DNA of 64,000 bases from Corynebacterium suranareeae (GTDB taxonomy: Bacteria > Actinomycetota > Actinomycetes > Mycobacteriales > Mycobacteriaceae), in NCBI RefSeq assembly GCF_002355155.1, contig NZ_AP017369.1, forward strand, positions 62,001 to 126,000. The letters are read 5' to 3'. Positions 47,890 to 56,716 of this stretch are shown here, one piece after another (position 1 is the first letter of the stretch; every line of letters starts with the position of its first letter). The notes beneath the pieces were generated by a model. The model was not told where the DNA came from. It searched no databases and saw nothing but the letters and a program-made list of their open reading frames with translations. A program made the translations under genes and the position numbers.

Positions 47890-48816
47890 GTGTTTGATGA
47901 ACTCACTGCTCGTGCCCATAATTCTGCGTTGAGGTCTATTGCTCGTGTTGTTGCTGAGACAGTGGAGCCAATGGGGGAGGATGAGGCGAGGGAAGGCGTC
48001 GTAAAGCAATTAAAAGCTGGTGGCGTGCTGGCGGTGACTGGGGCAGGGGTGTCGACTGACTCGGGCATCCCCGATTATCGCGGCCCGCAGGGCAGCTTGA
48101 GCAGGCATCGGCCGATGACGTACCAGGAGTTTCGGCACGATCCGGCGGCGTCGCATCGGTATTGGGCGCGGTCATTTGTGGGCTGGCGGGTGATGGATCA
48201 GGCGCGGCCGAATCGCACACATTTCGCCATGGTGGAGCTGGAGCGACATGGGTTTTTAAGCGGTGTGGTCACGCAAAATGTGGATGGTTTGCATGCGGAA
48301 GCCGGCACGAAAAATCTTGTCGCGCTGCACGGCGACCTCGCGCATGTCATGTGTTTGAACTGCGGTTTTAGTGAGGATCGGCACCTTTTCGATGAACGCC
48401 TCGAAGCCGCCAACCCTGGCTATGTCGCCTCAATTCGCCTGGAACCTGGCGCCGTCAACCCGGACGGTGACGTCTTCCTCGACGACGCCCAAGTGCGCCG
48501 CTTCACCATGGTCGGCTGCCTACGCTGCGGCTCGCTCATGCTCAAACCGGACGTGGTTTACTTCGGCGAACCCGTGCCTACGGCCCGGAAAAAAGATTTA
48601 AAAACGCTTCTCGACGCCTCCTCCAGCCTTCTCATCGCCGGCTCCTCCCTAGCCGTCATGAGTGGTTACCGGATCGTCATCGAAGCACAACGCCAAGGAA
48701 AACAAGTAGCTGTCATCAATGGTGGGCCGGGTCGAGCCGATGGTCGCGTTGATATTTTGTGGCGCACCCGTGTTGCACCGGCATTTGATGACATTTTAGA
48801 CGCGCTGGATATTTAA
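47890..48816 (+). CDS. Sirtuin-type NAD-dependent protein deacylase
   Basis: 308 residues. Sir2 motifs: VTGAGVSTDSGIPDYRGPQG (about residues 50-69), TQNVDGLHAEAG, the catalytic histidine in ALHGDLA, zinc cysteines in MCLNCGF and VGCLRCGSL, and GSSLAVMSGYRIV. It removes acyl groups from lysines using NAD. No ribosome-binding site precedes GTG 47890, and TAGGAT lies a short distance upstream, so the mRNA may be leaderless. It is transcribed alone. Confidence 0.9.
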   Translation: MFDELTARAHNSALRSIARVVAETVEPMGEDEAREGVVKQLKAGGVLAVTGAGVSTDSGIPDYRGPQGSLSRHRPMTYQEFRHDPAASHRYWARSFVGWRVMDQARPNRTHFAMVELERHGFLSGVVTQNVDGLHAEAGTKNLVALHGDLAHVMCLNCGFSEDRHLFDERLEAANPGYVASIRLEPGAVNPDGDVFLDDAQVRRFTMVGCLRCGSLMLKPDVVYFGEPVPTARKKDLKTLLDASSSLLIAGSSLAVMSGYRIVIEAQRQGKQVAVINGGPGRADGRVDILWRTRVAPAFDDILDALDI

Positions 48817-49129
48817 GTTTGGGGGTTCGGAGGTTGGTGATTCCAGCAACTGCCATATTTGACCAAAACCTAAAGCTCCGCAGTCTCCCTTGGTCTTTAG
48901 ATGAACTGAGGTTAGAAATTTCTTTCACGGGCTAAGAAAGTATGACGCCACAGAATCGCGTCTAACTTGAGTTGGTCCAACTATCGGAGCCGTCTATTGG
49001 CTCAGAATCACCCTTAAAGGGGGCATTCAAAGAAACAGGCCTTTTGTGACGCCTGCCATACGCAGGGAAAATAAAGTTCATGCATGAATTTCCTTGTGTA
49101 TGTGACTTGGATCATGTAGCTTTTCTTTT

Positions 49130-49162
49130 ATTCGCATATGCTTTGCGAATATAGAAATATTC
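49130..49162. promoter_or_regulatory. Overlapping palindromes upstream of the catabolic operon
   Basis: ATTCGCA-N7-TGCGAAT (49130-49150) overlaps GAATAT-AGAA-ATATTC (49147-49162). They end 31 bases before the transporter start and are good candidates for binding of the IclR regulator encoded at the end of the operon. The remainder of the gap 48817-49129 shows no gene. Confidence 0.6.
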
Positions 49163-49193
49163 TCAAGGCTTAAGGAGAAGGAGAGCAGGGGTT

Positions 49194-50507
49194 ATGACTT
49201 TGACAAACGAACACAACCCGCCAGTCGCCGAGGCGACCGCGGGCACAACCCCCATGGCGAAAGTCATCAGGGGTGCAATTCTGGGAACTGTCGTGGAGTA
49301 CTACGACTTCGGAATCTATGGATATATGGCGACGATTCTCGCCGTGCATTTCTTCCAAGGAAATGAAACAACTGCCCTACTAGGAACTTTTGCAACGTTT
49401 GCCGTGGCATTCTTCATGCGCATTCCTGGCGGAATCTACTTTGGCCACATCGGTGATAAATACGGACGCAAAAAGGCACTGACCTGGACCATCCTGCTGA
49501 TGGCTGCAGCAACAGCCCTGATGGGTATGCTTCCCACCTACGTCACCTTAGGAATCTGGGCAACCGTATTGCTGGTTCTTGCTAGGTGCTTGCAAGGCTT
49601 TGCCGCAGGAGGTGAACTTGGTGGCGCAAATGCTTTTGTTTCTGAATACGCACCAACTAAAAAACGTGCCTCTTTAACCTCAATGGTGAATAGTGGAACT
49701 TATATCGGATCACTCCTTGCATCGTTGATGGCTCTGGGTCTGACTACCTTCGTGTCCATCGAAACCATCGATGCCTGGGCATGGCGCATCCCATTCCTGC
49801 TCTCCGTGGTCATCGGCCTGATCGGTTTGTATATCCGAAACAGCCTTGAGGATTCTCCTGAGTTTGCGAAAATGGAAAACTCTGAGGAAAAAGAAACACT
49901 GCCAATCAAAGTGCTTCTGACAGAATCCGGCAGCAAAGTTCTTGTCATTATTGCCCTAGGTGCCATGATCACCGGTGGTTACTACATTGCCTCTGTTTAT
50001 GCAGCAACATATCTGCAGATAGTGGGTGGACACACCTCAACAATGGCTTATACCTCAACATGTATTGCCATGATCTGTGGTGTTATCACCCTTCCGCTAG
50101 CAGGACGGTTGGCAGACAAAATTGGACGAAAACCACTCTTTTTAATCGGCTCAATCCTCGGAGTGATTCTTGGCTACCCAGCCTTCCTGCTCATGTCTTT
50201 GGATAATCCTTATCTCGCAGCAGCAAGCCAATCCATTCTCTTCATTTTGGTCTCGCTAGTAAATGGAGCTTCATTTGCCGCATACGCAGAAATGCTGCCA
50301 ACCAGAACGCGGTATTCAGGCATTGCCTTGGCAAATAACACCTCAAACACCCTGCTTGGAGGAACAGCACCATTTATTGCAACACTGCTGATTTCACAAA
50401 CCGGCCAAAATATTTCACCGGCGTACTACTTCATCGCTTGTTGTGCAGTCACCGTCATCGCGGCGCTCATATATAAGGAGACAAAAGGCCAGGAGCTTCC
50501 ACTATGA
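49194..50507 (+). CDS. MFS metabolite:proton symporter (MHS family)
   Basis: 437 residues, twelve helices. MHS-family marks: GTVVEYYDFGIYGYMA at helix 1, IPGGIYFGHIGDKYGRKKALT, RCLQGFAAGGELGGANAFVSEYAP, and a second RLADKIGRKPLF loop. Relatives take up organic acids such as shikimate, citrate, benzoates or betaines. A strong AAGGAGAAGGAGAG precedes ATG 49194. It begins a six-gene unit and probably imports that pathway's substrate, likely a carboxylic acid. Confidence 0.9.
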   Translation: MTLTNEHNPPVAEATAGTTPMAKVIRGAILGTVVEYYDFGIYGYMATILAVHFFQGNETTALLGTFATFAVAFFMRIPGGIYFGHIGDKYGRKKALTWTILLMAAATALMGMLPTYVTLGIWATVLLVLARCLQGFAAGGELGGANAFVSEYAPTKKRASLTSMVNSGTYIGSLLASLMALGLTTFVSIETIDAWAWRIPFLLSVVIGLIGLYIRNSLEDSPEFAKMENSEEKETLPIKVLLTESGSKVLVIIALGAMITGGYYIASVYAATYLQIVGGHTSTMAYTSTCIAMICGVITLPLAGRLADKIGRKPLFLIGSILGVILGYPAFLLMSLDNPYLAAASQSILFILVSLVNGASFAAYAEMLPTRTRYSGIALANNTSNTLLGGTAPFIATLLISQTGQNISPAYYFIACCAVTVIAALIYKETKGQELPL

Positions 50508-51310
50508 GCCATCCGCTGGACGGAAAGATCATTCTAGTCACCGGAGCAGCGAGTGGAATGGGGTTCGAAGAGTCCTTCCTGCTTGCTTCTCAAGGCGCGA
50601 CAGTATGGATGACTGATATTGCTGAAGACAAGCTCACGCACGCACACCAAAAAATCACCGAAGCTCTACCGGAACAGGTCGGGGATATCCACAGTGCGGT
50701 GTTAGATGTAGCGGATCCAGAATCGTGGCAGAGTCTCGCTGAGCAGATCAACAAGACTTCCTCCCGTTTAGATGGATTAGTAAACAATGCAGGTCGTACT
50801 TTGCGCGCATCTCTTGTAGAAACCAGTGATGAGGACTGGCTCAGCGTCATGAACATCAACCTCAACAGTGTGTTTTATGGCATGAAGTACTGTTATCCGC
50901 TGCTTTCACAATCTGAAAACGGTGCGGTGGTCAATGTATCTTCCACTGCTGGTCTCATGGCACACTCAGGGCCGGCTTATGGAACTTCAAAATGGGGTGT
51001 TCGTGGACTTAGCCAATCGGCTGCTCTGGAATTTGGCGGTAAAGGAATCAGAGTTAACTCCATCCACCCAGGTTTGGTATCGAGTCCTTTGCTTAACTCT
51101 GGATCTACCGAGTTTGTTGAAGAATCACTCAAAGCAATTCCCATGAATCGGATTGCTGAACCGCAAGAAATCGCCGAGGTAGTCAGCTTCCTCTTAAGTC
51201 CCCAATCTTCCTACATCACAGGAACCGAGATTGTTATTGATGGTGGATTGAATTCAGGCGGTACCTACAAACAAATTGTTGATCGAATCAACGCACAACT
51301 TCCACTCTAA
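50504..51310 (+). CDS. Short-chain dehydrogenase/reductase
   Basis: 268 residues, classical SDR. Cofactor motif TGAASGMGFE near the N-terminus, NNAG, catalytic Ser and YGTSK (Y-x3-K). The acidic residue ending beta 2 (DIAEDK) points to NAD rather than NADP. It overlaps the transporter gene by ATGA. It most likely oxidises a secondary alcohol of the imported compound to a ketone. It differs enough from the second SDR in the operon that the two probably handle different steps. Confidence 0.88.
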   Translation: MSHPLDGKIILVTGAASGMGFEESFLLASQGATVWMTDIAEDKLTHAHQKITEALPEQVGDIHSAVLDVADPESWQSLAEQINKTSSRLDGLVNNAGRTLRASLVETSDEDWLSVMNINLNSVFYGMKYCYPLLSQSENGAVVNVSSTAGLMAHSGPAYGTSKWGVRGLSQSAALEFGGKGIRVNSIHPGLVSSPLLNSGSTEFVEESLKAIPMNRIAEPQEIAEVVSFLLSPQSSYITGTEIVIDGGLNSGGTYKQIVDRINAQLPL

Positions 51311-51320
51311 GGAGTACTCC

Positions 51321-51716
51321 ATGCTTAAAATCACCGAGCTTATGCCTCAATTACAAAACCTTTATGGGCGCCAAAGCCGAGCGATTGATACCGGTAACGG
51401 AGTCGGGTGGGCTGACACCTATACAGCGGATGGATCATATTCATCGCCCAGCTATGAAAAGGCTTTTGTAGGAACTGAAGAACTGATCGAATTTGGCAAT
51501 AGTTTCCCAGTGCGCAGCCCTGGCGCAAAGCATTTGGCGCTTAATTTTCATGTCGTTGAGCAGACAGAAGAAGGGGCTGAAGTTATCTTGAACTTCGTTG
51601 TGGTCCAAGGAGAACCAGGAAAAGAATGCACAATCCTGAGAACTGTCACCGCTTTTGATTCCATCCGAATTATTGATGGCGAGCCACGACTATCTTCGCG
51701 ACGAATTGAATTCTAG
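51321..51716 (+). CDS. NTF2-like (SnoaL/ketosteroid isomerase fold) protein
   Basis: 131 residues. The pattern RAIDTGNGVGWADTYTADGSYSSP near residues 18-40, followed by a strand-rich half (LALNFHVVEQTEEGAEVILNF), matches the SnoaL-like group of the NTF2 superfamily, cone-shaped folds used as isomerases, dehydratases or dioxygenase beta subunits. TAAGGAG precedes ATG 51321. In this operon a double-bond isomerase or dehydratase would fit, but this is inference. Confidence 0.78.
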   Translation: MLKITELMPQLQNLYGRQSRAIDTGNGVGWADTYTADGSYSSPSYEKAFVGTEELIEFGNSFPVRSPGAKHLALNFHVVEQTEEGAEVILNFVVVQGEPGKECTILRTVTAFDSIRIIDGEPRLSSRRIEF

Positions 51717-51760
51717 ACAGTAAACAGTACCGACCAACTTTTAAAGAAAGACATTACAAC

Positions 51761-52576
51761 ATGGAAAACTACGTAAACCACAGCCCAATTGAAGCTCAGT
51801 ACCCAGATCTACCTGGAAAAACCATGGTGGTCACTGGAGCCGCACAAGGTATGGGACGGCTTTTTGCAACACAGCTGGCATCACGTGGAGTCAATGTTGT
51901 AATCACAGACCTCAACGACACAGTACTTGAAGCAGCAGAGGAGATTAATCAAGAATTGGCCGAAGCCAACTTGGCACAAGAGTCCGGCAAAGTAGTAGGT
52001 GTTGTTGCCGATGTGACGAAAAAGCAAGATCATGAAAAGACGCTGTCGGCGGCAGTTGAAAACTTCGGCGGACTCCACGGATGGATCAACAATGCTGGAG
52101 TGTTCCCAGAGGCTGAGTCACTGGACATTCCAGAATCACAGTTTGATCTAGCATTTGATGTCAACACTAAGGGCACATTGTTTGGCTCGCAGGTTGCTGC
52201 CGGTTACATGAAGGATCATGGTGGCGGAAGCATCGTTAATATGGCATCTGTTGCGGCCTTGCGTATCCGCAGAGGCAGGGGAGCTTACAACACCGCAAAA
52301 GCTGGAACCCTGCAGCTTTCTTATAGCCTCGCAGTGGAATTAGGGGATTTCAATGTGCGGGTAAATGCGGTTGCACCTGGTTTTATTGATACTGCGATGA
52401 CGCAATGGGTGCATGAACGAGAAGGCGCACTAGAACATGCTTTGGGCAATGTTCCACTGCATAGAATTGGTGCTCCAGTTGAAGTATTTGCGGCTGTGCT
52501 TTTCTTGCTATCTGATTCAGCAAGATACATCACCGGAAGCTGCATCTCTGTGGACGGAGGTTCACGCCATGTCTAA
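51761..52576 (+). CDS. Short-chain dehydrogenase/reductase
   Basis: 271 residues, classical SDR with TGAAQGMGRLFA, NNAGVFPEA, a serine in VNMASVAAL and YNTAK. DLND at the end of beta 2 suggests NAD. The C-terminus has the usual SARYITGSCISVDGG. AAAGAAAG lies upstream. Its last eight bases overlap the flavoprotein gene. Confidence 0.88.
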   Translation: MENYVNHSPIEAQYPDLPGKTMVVTGAAQGMGRLFATQLASRGVNVVITDLNDTVLEAAEEINQELAEANLAQESGKVVGVVADVTKKQDHEKTLSAAVENFGGLHGWINNAGVFPEAESLDIPESQFDLAFDVNTKGTLFGSQVAAGYMKDHGGGSIVNMASVAALRIRRGRGAYNTAKAGTLQLSYSLAVELGDFNVRVNAVAPGFIDTAMTQWVHEREGALEHALGNVPLHRIGAPVEVFAAVLFLLSDSARYITGSCISVDGGSRHV

Positions 52577-54008
52577 AGATTTTGATGTCATAGTGATTGG
52601 ATCGGGTGGTGCAGGACTATCCGCTGCTATTTCTGCTTCTGAACATGGAGCTGATGTGGTCATCCTGGAGGCTGAACCAAGCATTGGGGGTTCAACAATC
52701 CGATCAGCTGGTGTATTAGTTGCAGCTGGAACAAGTGTTCAACACAGTCTGGGCGTGGCAGATTCACCTCGAGAAATGTATCAGCACTATATGGACCTAA
52801 ACCAGTGGAAAGTCTTGCCTGGTCCGGTATGGAATTTTTGCCACGAGTCAGGGCCCATGTTTGAGTGGATGTTGGAGATGGGCCTTGAAGTTCCTGCTCA
52901 GCATTCCACTAATGCCCATATGCCAGGGCTAACTCGGGGTGGGGTGGAAAACAACAAACGATGCCACGTACCGAAAGGGCAAGGCAAAGGACTTGTAGAA
53001 GTACTAGATAAACGCCGACAAGAACTAGGCATCCCTGTTCGTCTAAACAGCAGAGTTACCGATTTAATTATTGAAGACAATCGAGTGCACGGAGTAAAAC
53101 TGGGAAAGGAAAGCATCCGTGCCGGTGCTGTGATTGTGGCATCTGGTGGATTCGCCCGCAACCAGGATCTTATTAGGAAGTATTTTCCAGATGCACTCGA
53201 TGCTGGAACAAGTTTCTTTGCTGTTGCCGCAGATGGATCTAGAGGTGATCACCTGAAATTTGCAGAAAAGCATGACCTGAAAGTCTTTGGCGAGAATTGG
53301 GGGCTATTGCTGCTTACCGCCAGGTTCCAACGTTTTCACCATTGGGTTAGCGGTTTTCCGCCTGCATCTCGGATTTATGTTGATGCCCAGGGGCTTCGCT
53401 GCATGGACGAAGATTCCACATATGCGGTCAACCAAGGGCAATGGAAAGCAGTGGGTAAGACAGTGTGGGCTGTTTTCGATGAGCGTGCACGTTTGAATCT
53501 GCCCACCGATGTTGAAGATTGGCAACCTGAACGAATCTTAGAGGAAGTAGATAAAGGTGTAGTTCTTAAGGCAGGGTCTTTGGAGGAGTTGGCAGGAAAG
53601 ATCGGAGTGCCACGAGAAAACTTGAAAAGTTCAGTAGACCGCTGGAATCACATGCTTCCCAACGGGATTGATGATGATTTCAGACGACATGACACTCTTC
53701 AAGCTAAGGGAGCCAAGCTGAAGCTTGATGCAATTGAACAAGGTCCTTTTTATGCGGTGCAAATTGTTCCCGGTGAATTGGTGTGTACGCATACAGGATT
53801 GCAGATTAATTCCACTGCACAAGTTGTAAATTCCAGCGGCAGTTTAGTTGATGGTCTTTTTGCAGCTGGCGAGGCAGCAGGGGGAATTTTAGGTGAGCGA
53901 TATGTTGGTGCTGGAAATTCGGTTACCAATGGTTTAGTTCTGGGAAAAATCGCAGGTACGCAAGCTGCGCTTTCACAGAATGAACCTATGTCCCAGGTGT
54001 TAATCTGA
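52569..54008 (+). CDS. FAD-dependent dehydrogenase, ketosteroid-dehydrogenase/fumarate-reductase type
   Basis: 479 residues. FAD-binding start DVIVIGSGGAGLSAAISASE, EAEPSIGGSTIRSAG, and the C-terminal GLFAAGEAAGGILGERYVGAG place it in the FAD_binding_2 group with 3-ketosteroid-delta1-dehydrogenase and flavocytochrome fumarate reductase. These enzymes add or remove a double bond next to a carbonyl. Together with two alcohol dehydrogenases this suggests desaturation of a cyclic ketone. A longer open frame upstream lies within the SDR gene; ATG 52569 fits the FAD motif. Confidence 0.85.
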   Translation: MSKDFDVIVIGSGGAGLSAAISASEHGADVVILEAEPSIGGSTIRSAGVLVAAGTSVQHSLGVADSPREMYQHYMDLNQWKVLPGPVWNFCHESGPMFEWMLEMGLEVPAQHSTNAHMPGLTRGGVENNKRCHVPKGQGKGLVEVLDKRRQELGIPVRLNSRVTDLIIEDNRVHGVKLGKESIRAGAVIVASGGFARNQDLIRKYFPDALDAGTSFFAVAADGSRGDHLKFAEKHDLKVFGENWGLLLLTARFQRFHHWVSGFPPASRIYVDAQGLRCMDEDSTYAVNQGQWKAVGKTVWAVFDERARLNLPTDVEDWQPERILEEVDKGVVLKAGSLEELAGKIGVPRENLKSSVDRWNHMLPNGIDDDFRRHDTLQAKGAKLKLDAIEQGPFYAVQIVPGELVCTHTGLQINSTAQVVNSSGSLVDGLFAAGEAAGGILGERYVGAGNSVTNGLVLGKIAGTQAALSQNEPMSQVLI

Positions 54009-54012
54009 ATCG

Positions 54013-54696
54013 ATGACTGAAGATACTAAGCCGGTAGGTGCTAAGACTCTGGACAATGGGCTTAGGGTGCTTGAAGCGGTGACAGCTGAGTCATCGGGGA
54101 TAACGTTGACTGAGTTGGCTGCCCAAACGCATCTTCATGCCACTGTTGTGTTCAGACTGTTGCAAACTTTGGAAGCTCATCGACTTGTTCGCAGAGATGA
54201 GAACAAAAGGTACTTTGCAGGATCTGGACTTATCCATTTGGCAGCCTCAGTCGATGTGGATCTTAAAGCGTTGGTGTCTCCTTATCTGCAAAGACTGGCT
54301 GACCGGACGCAGGCTTCTGCATATGTCATGATTTCTATCTCTGAAACTCAAGTAATGGCTGAACAAGTCGTCCAACCCATGATGCATCTGCCATATGTAA
54401 CGTTTTCAGCAGGTAGTATCCATGCCCTTGATCGGGGTTCTGGTGGTCGTGCCATTTTGGCTGGGCGAGCACCTTCTCGGAATGATTCGGAGGAGGTTAA
54501 ACTTGACCGGGAGCGTGGATATTCCATTAGTCATGGGGAGGTTCTTCCCAACGTGTATGGCGTGGCTGCTCCGTTGTCGCTGCCGGATCGTTTTCCAGAA
54601 GCATCAATTGGCGTATCCCTGCTTGATGATAAAAATTTGGATGAGATTGCAGATTTAGTCCGCGGTGTAGCTCGAGAGATCTCACTCCAAATTTGA
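54013..54696 (+). CDS. IclR-family transcriptional regulator
   Basis: 227 residues: an N-terminal winged helix (GITLTELAAQTHLHATVVFRLLQTLEAHRLV) and a C-terminal effector-binding domain (SAGSIHALDRGSGGRAILAG, GYSISHGEVLPNVYGVAAPL). Four bases separate it from the flavoprotein gene, so it is probably co-transcribed and controls its own operon, likely through the palindromes at 49130-49162. The effector would be the pathway substrate or intermediate. The end overlaps the convergent lipase gene by 15 bases. Confidence 0.87.
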   Translation: MTEDTKPVGAKTLDNGLRVLEAVTAESSGITLTELAAQTHLHATVVFRLLQTLEAHRLVRRDENKRYFAGSGLIHLAASVDVDLKALVSPYLQRLADRTQASAYVMISISETQVMAEQVVQPMMHLPYVTFSAGSIHALDRGSGGRAILAGRAPSRNDSEEVKLDRERGYSISHGEVLPNVYGVAAPLSLPDRFPEASIGVSLLDDKNLDEIADLVRGVAREISLQI

Positions 54697-55644
54697 CACC
54701 AACGTACTTAAATTTGCTCTGACCAGGGCGCGGACGCGGGAGTCATAGGGCATGGCTTCGTGGAGGACAACGGAGTTTGGGTCCAGGTTTTCAACCCAGA
54801 TGTTTTTCACACGTTCCAGTTCTTCTGAGTTCCGTGCCTCTAGGAAGCAGGTTTCTGGTGGTTGGATCACGGTGTCAAAGTGGGTGGCGATGCACAGGTA
54901 GGTCACGCCGGGATCGAGATCGCCACCTTCATTGATGGCATTGATGGTGTCGTGGCCTCGGATCATTTCAAATCCAGCTTCCCCAAACCATGAGTTCACT
55001 ACGGAATTAACTACCGTTTCACCTCGGTTGTTGCGGATCAGTGGGCTGACAATGCCTCCCATGGTGGTTCCGTGGTTGGGTACAGCTAGTGACACCATGT
55101 GTTTTACTTTTGTTGCACCTCCCAAAACGCGCATCCAGTATCGCAAAAGCACACCACCTTGGGAGTGTCCGACCACGATTACTTTTGATGCCCCAGTAGC
55201 GAGCAATACTGTATCTATATAGGCCCCAATTTGTGCGGATGATTCTGCCACGGCTCCTGTGGCGCGTTGGCCAAAATCGGGTGCAAAAACTGCCCATCCA
55301 TCGCGGCGTAAATCTGCACCGAGGTCTTGCCAATCGCCTTTTGTGGCTCCGGTTCCGTGTATTAAAACGACAGGCCAGGGGCGTTCTTTGGTGGGCCGTG
55401 CTCGCCAATCGTCTTCAAAAAGGCCACGTGAACGCATGCGTGCCAGCATGGGTAGTGAATTGGAGTGGTCTTCGTTGAGTTTGCCGCGGTTTTTGGGGTT
55501 GCGGTAGAAGTTTGTTGCGATCTCATTGACCACATCATCTGGTAATGCATCAGCTTCCGGAGCATTGTCGGTGGGTAGGTTTTTCCACACGGACCTTAAC
55601 GCATTGGTGAGTTCTCGGCGGAGATCATTAAGTGCGTCAACCAT
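54682..55644 (-). CDS. Lipase-like alpha/beta hydrolase
   Basis: 320 residues. Oxyanion region PVVLIHGTGATKGDW near residue 95, nucleophile elbow VGHSQGGVLLRYW (Gly-His-Ser-Gln-Gly) and later AVPNHGTTMGG identify the triacylglycerol lipase/acylhydrolase family of actinobacteria (lipase class 2). Downstream acidic and histidine residues (DLDPGVTY, ATHFDTVI) complete the triad. No signal peptide, so either cytoplasmic or non-classically exported. It is the second of two tandem paralogues and starts nine bases after the first stops. Confidence 0.85.
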   Translation of the reverse strand: MVDALNDLRRELTNALRSVWKNLPTDNAPEADALPDDVVNEIATNFYRNPKNRGKLNEDHSNSLPMLARMRSRGLFEDDWRARPTKERPWPVVLIHGTGATKGDWQDLGADLRRDGWAVFAPDFGQRATGAVAESSAQIGAYIDTVLLATGASKVIVVGHSQGGVLLRYWMRVLGGATKVKHMVSLAVPNHGTTMGGIVSPLIRNNRGETVVNSVVNSWFGEAGFEMIRGHDTINAINEGGDLDPGVTYLCIATHFDTVIQPPETCFLEARNSEELERVKNIWVENLDPNSVVLHEAMPYDSRVRALVRANLSTLVSNLE

Positions 55645-55653
55645 GTCCCCAAC

Positions 55654-56544
55654 TTAGCCGAGGCGCGCTACCCGGTCGAGCTCTGCGCGCACGATTTCTA
55701 TTACTCGGGGGTCGCGCACCATGTCGTTGTGGGCGATCATTGCGCGTGGGTGTTCATCTTCTACCCAAATATTGTGAACTCGATCGGGGTCGTCATCTTC
55801 GCTCACCTCAAGGAATGCCACTTCTGGTGGTTGGATGAATGGATCAAAATGGGTGCCGACGCAGGTGTAGGTAACGCCAGGGTCGAGGTCGCCTCCGTCG
55901 GCTAGGAATTCAATAATGTCGTGTCCGCGAAGCTGCTCAAATCCGGTGGGGCCAAAAAGTCTGTGCATCAATCTTTCGACCGTTCCTTCACCTGACTTCA
56001 CCTTCGTCATTGGATTCAAAATGCCACCCATGAGGGTTCCGTGATTGGGTGTGGAGATAGATATCATATGCCTGACCTTCATGTATCCGCCGTAGGTACG
56101 CATCCAATACCGCGCCACCACGCCTCCTTGCGAGTGTCCAACGAGCACAATTTGCGCGGCTTTAGTCACCAGCAACACGGCATCTATGTAGGCGCCGATC
56201 TGGGCAGCGGAGGCTGCAATGGGTTCGGTGGCGCGTGTTCCAAAATCAGGTGCAAACACCGCCCAGCCCTTGCTGCGCAGTTCAGCGCCCATTTCCTCCC
56301 AGGAACCTTTGCTGGCGCCAGAGCCATGAATCAGCACAACCGGCCAAGGCCGAGCGCCGCTTGGTCGCGCTCGCCAATCATCTTGGAAGAACCCTTTTGG
56401 TTTCAGCCGTGCGGTCAGGGGCAGGGTGATATTTGTTGCGTGGTCATAGAGCTCCTGGGTGAGTTCCTCCGCGAAATCCTCCCGCGGCTTGCGCCGTATC
56501 TTCGCCACGCCGCGCTTAATAGCGCGCTTTAACAAATGGGCCAT
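55654..56544 (-). CDS. Lipase-like alpha/beta hydrolase, tandem paralogue
   Basis: 296 residues, clearly related to its downstream neighbour: PVVLIHGSGASKGSWEEMG, VGHSQGGVVARYW, STPNHGTLMGG and GGDLDPGVTYTCVGTHFDPF. The N-terminus is strongly basic (KRAIKRGVAKIRRKPRED) and lacks a hydrophobic signal. The start is ATG 56544 or the GTG six bases upstream; neither has a good ribosome-binding site. The pair probably forms an operon. Confidence 0.83.
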   Translation of the reverse strand: MAHLLKRAIKRGVAKIRRKPREDFAEELTQELYDHATNITLPLTARLKPKGFFQDDWRARPSGARPWPVVLIHGSGASKGSWEEMGAELRSKGWAVFAPDFGTRATEPIAASAAQIGAYIDAVLLVTKAAQIVLVGHSQGGVVARYWMRTYGGYMKVRHMISISTPNHGTLMGGILNPMTKVKSGEGTVERLMHRLFGPTGFEQLRGHDIIEFLADGGDLDPGVTYTCVGTHFDPFIQPPEVAFLEVSEDDDPDRVHNIWVEDEHPRAMIAHNDMVRDPRVIEIVRAELDRVARLG

Positions 56545-56716
56545 GTGCACACATTAACGCCGTAGGCATGGTTGCGCTCGCTGAGCGATTTTGCTTTTCG
56601 ACGCCACCCTCCGTAACAGTTCCAACTCAAACCACCAACGATTCAACCGTTATCGCTTTTGTCTATGAAAATAGTGCAAAAATGGAGTTTAAGCTGTCGT
56701 GGAGAGGATGATCATC

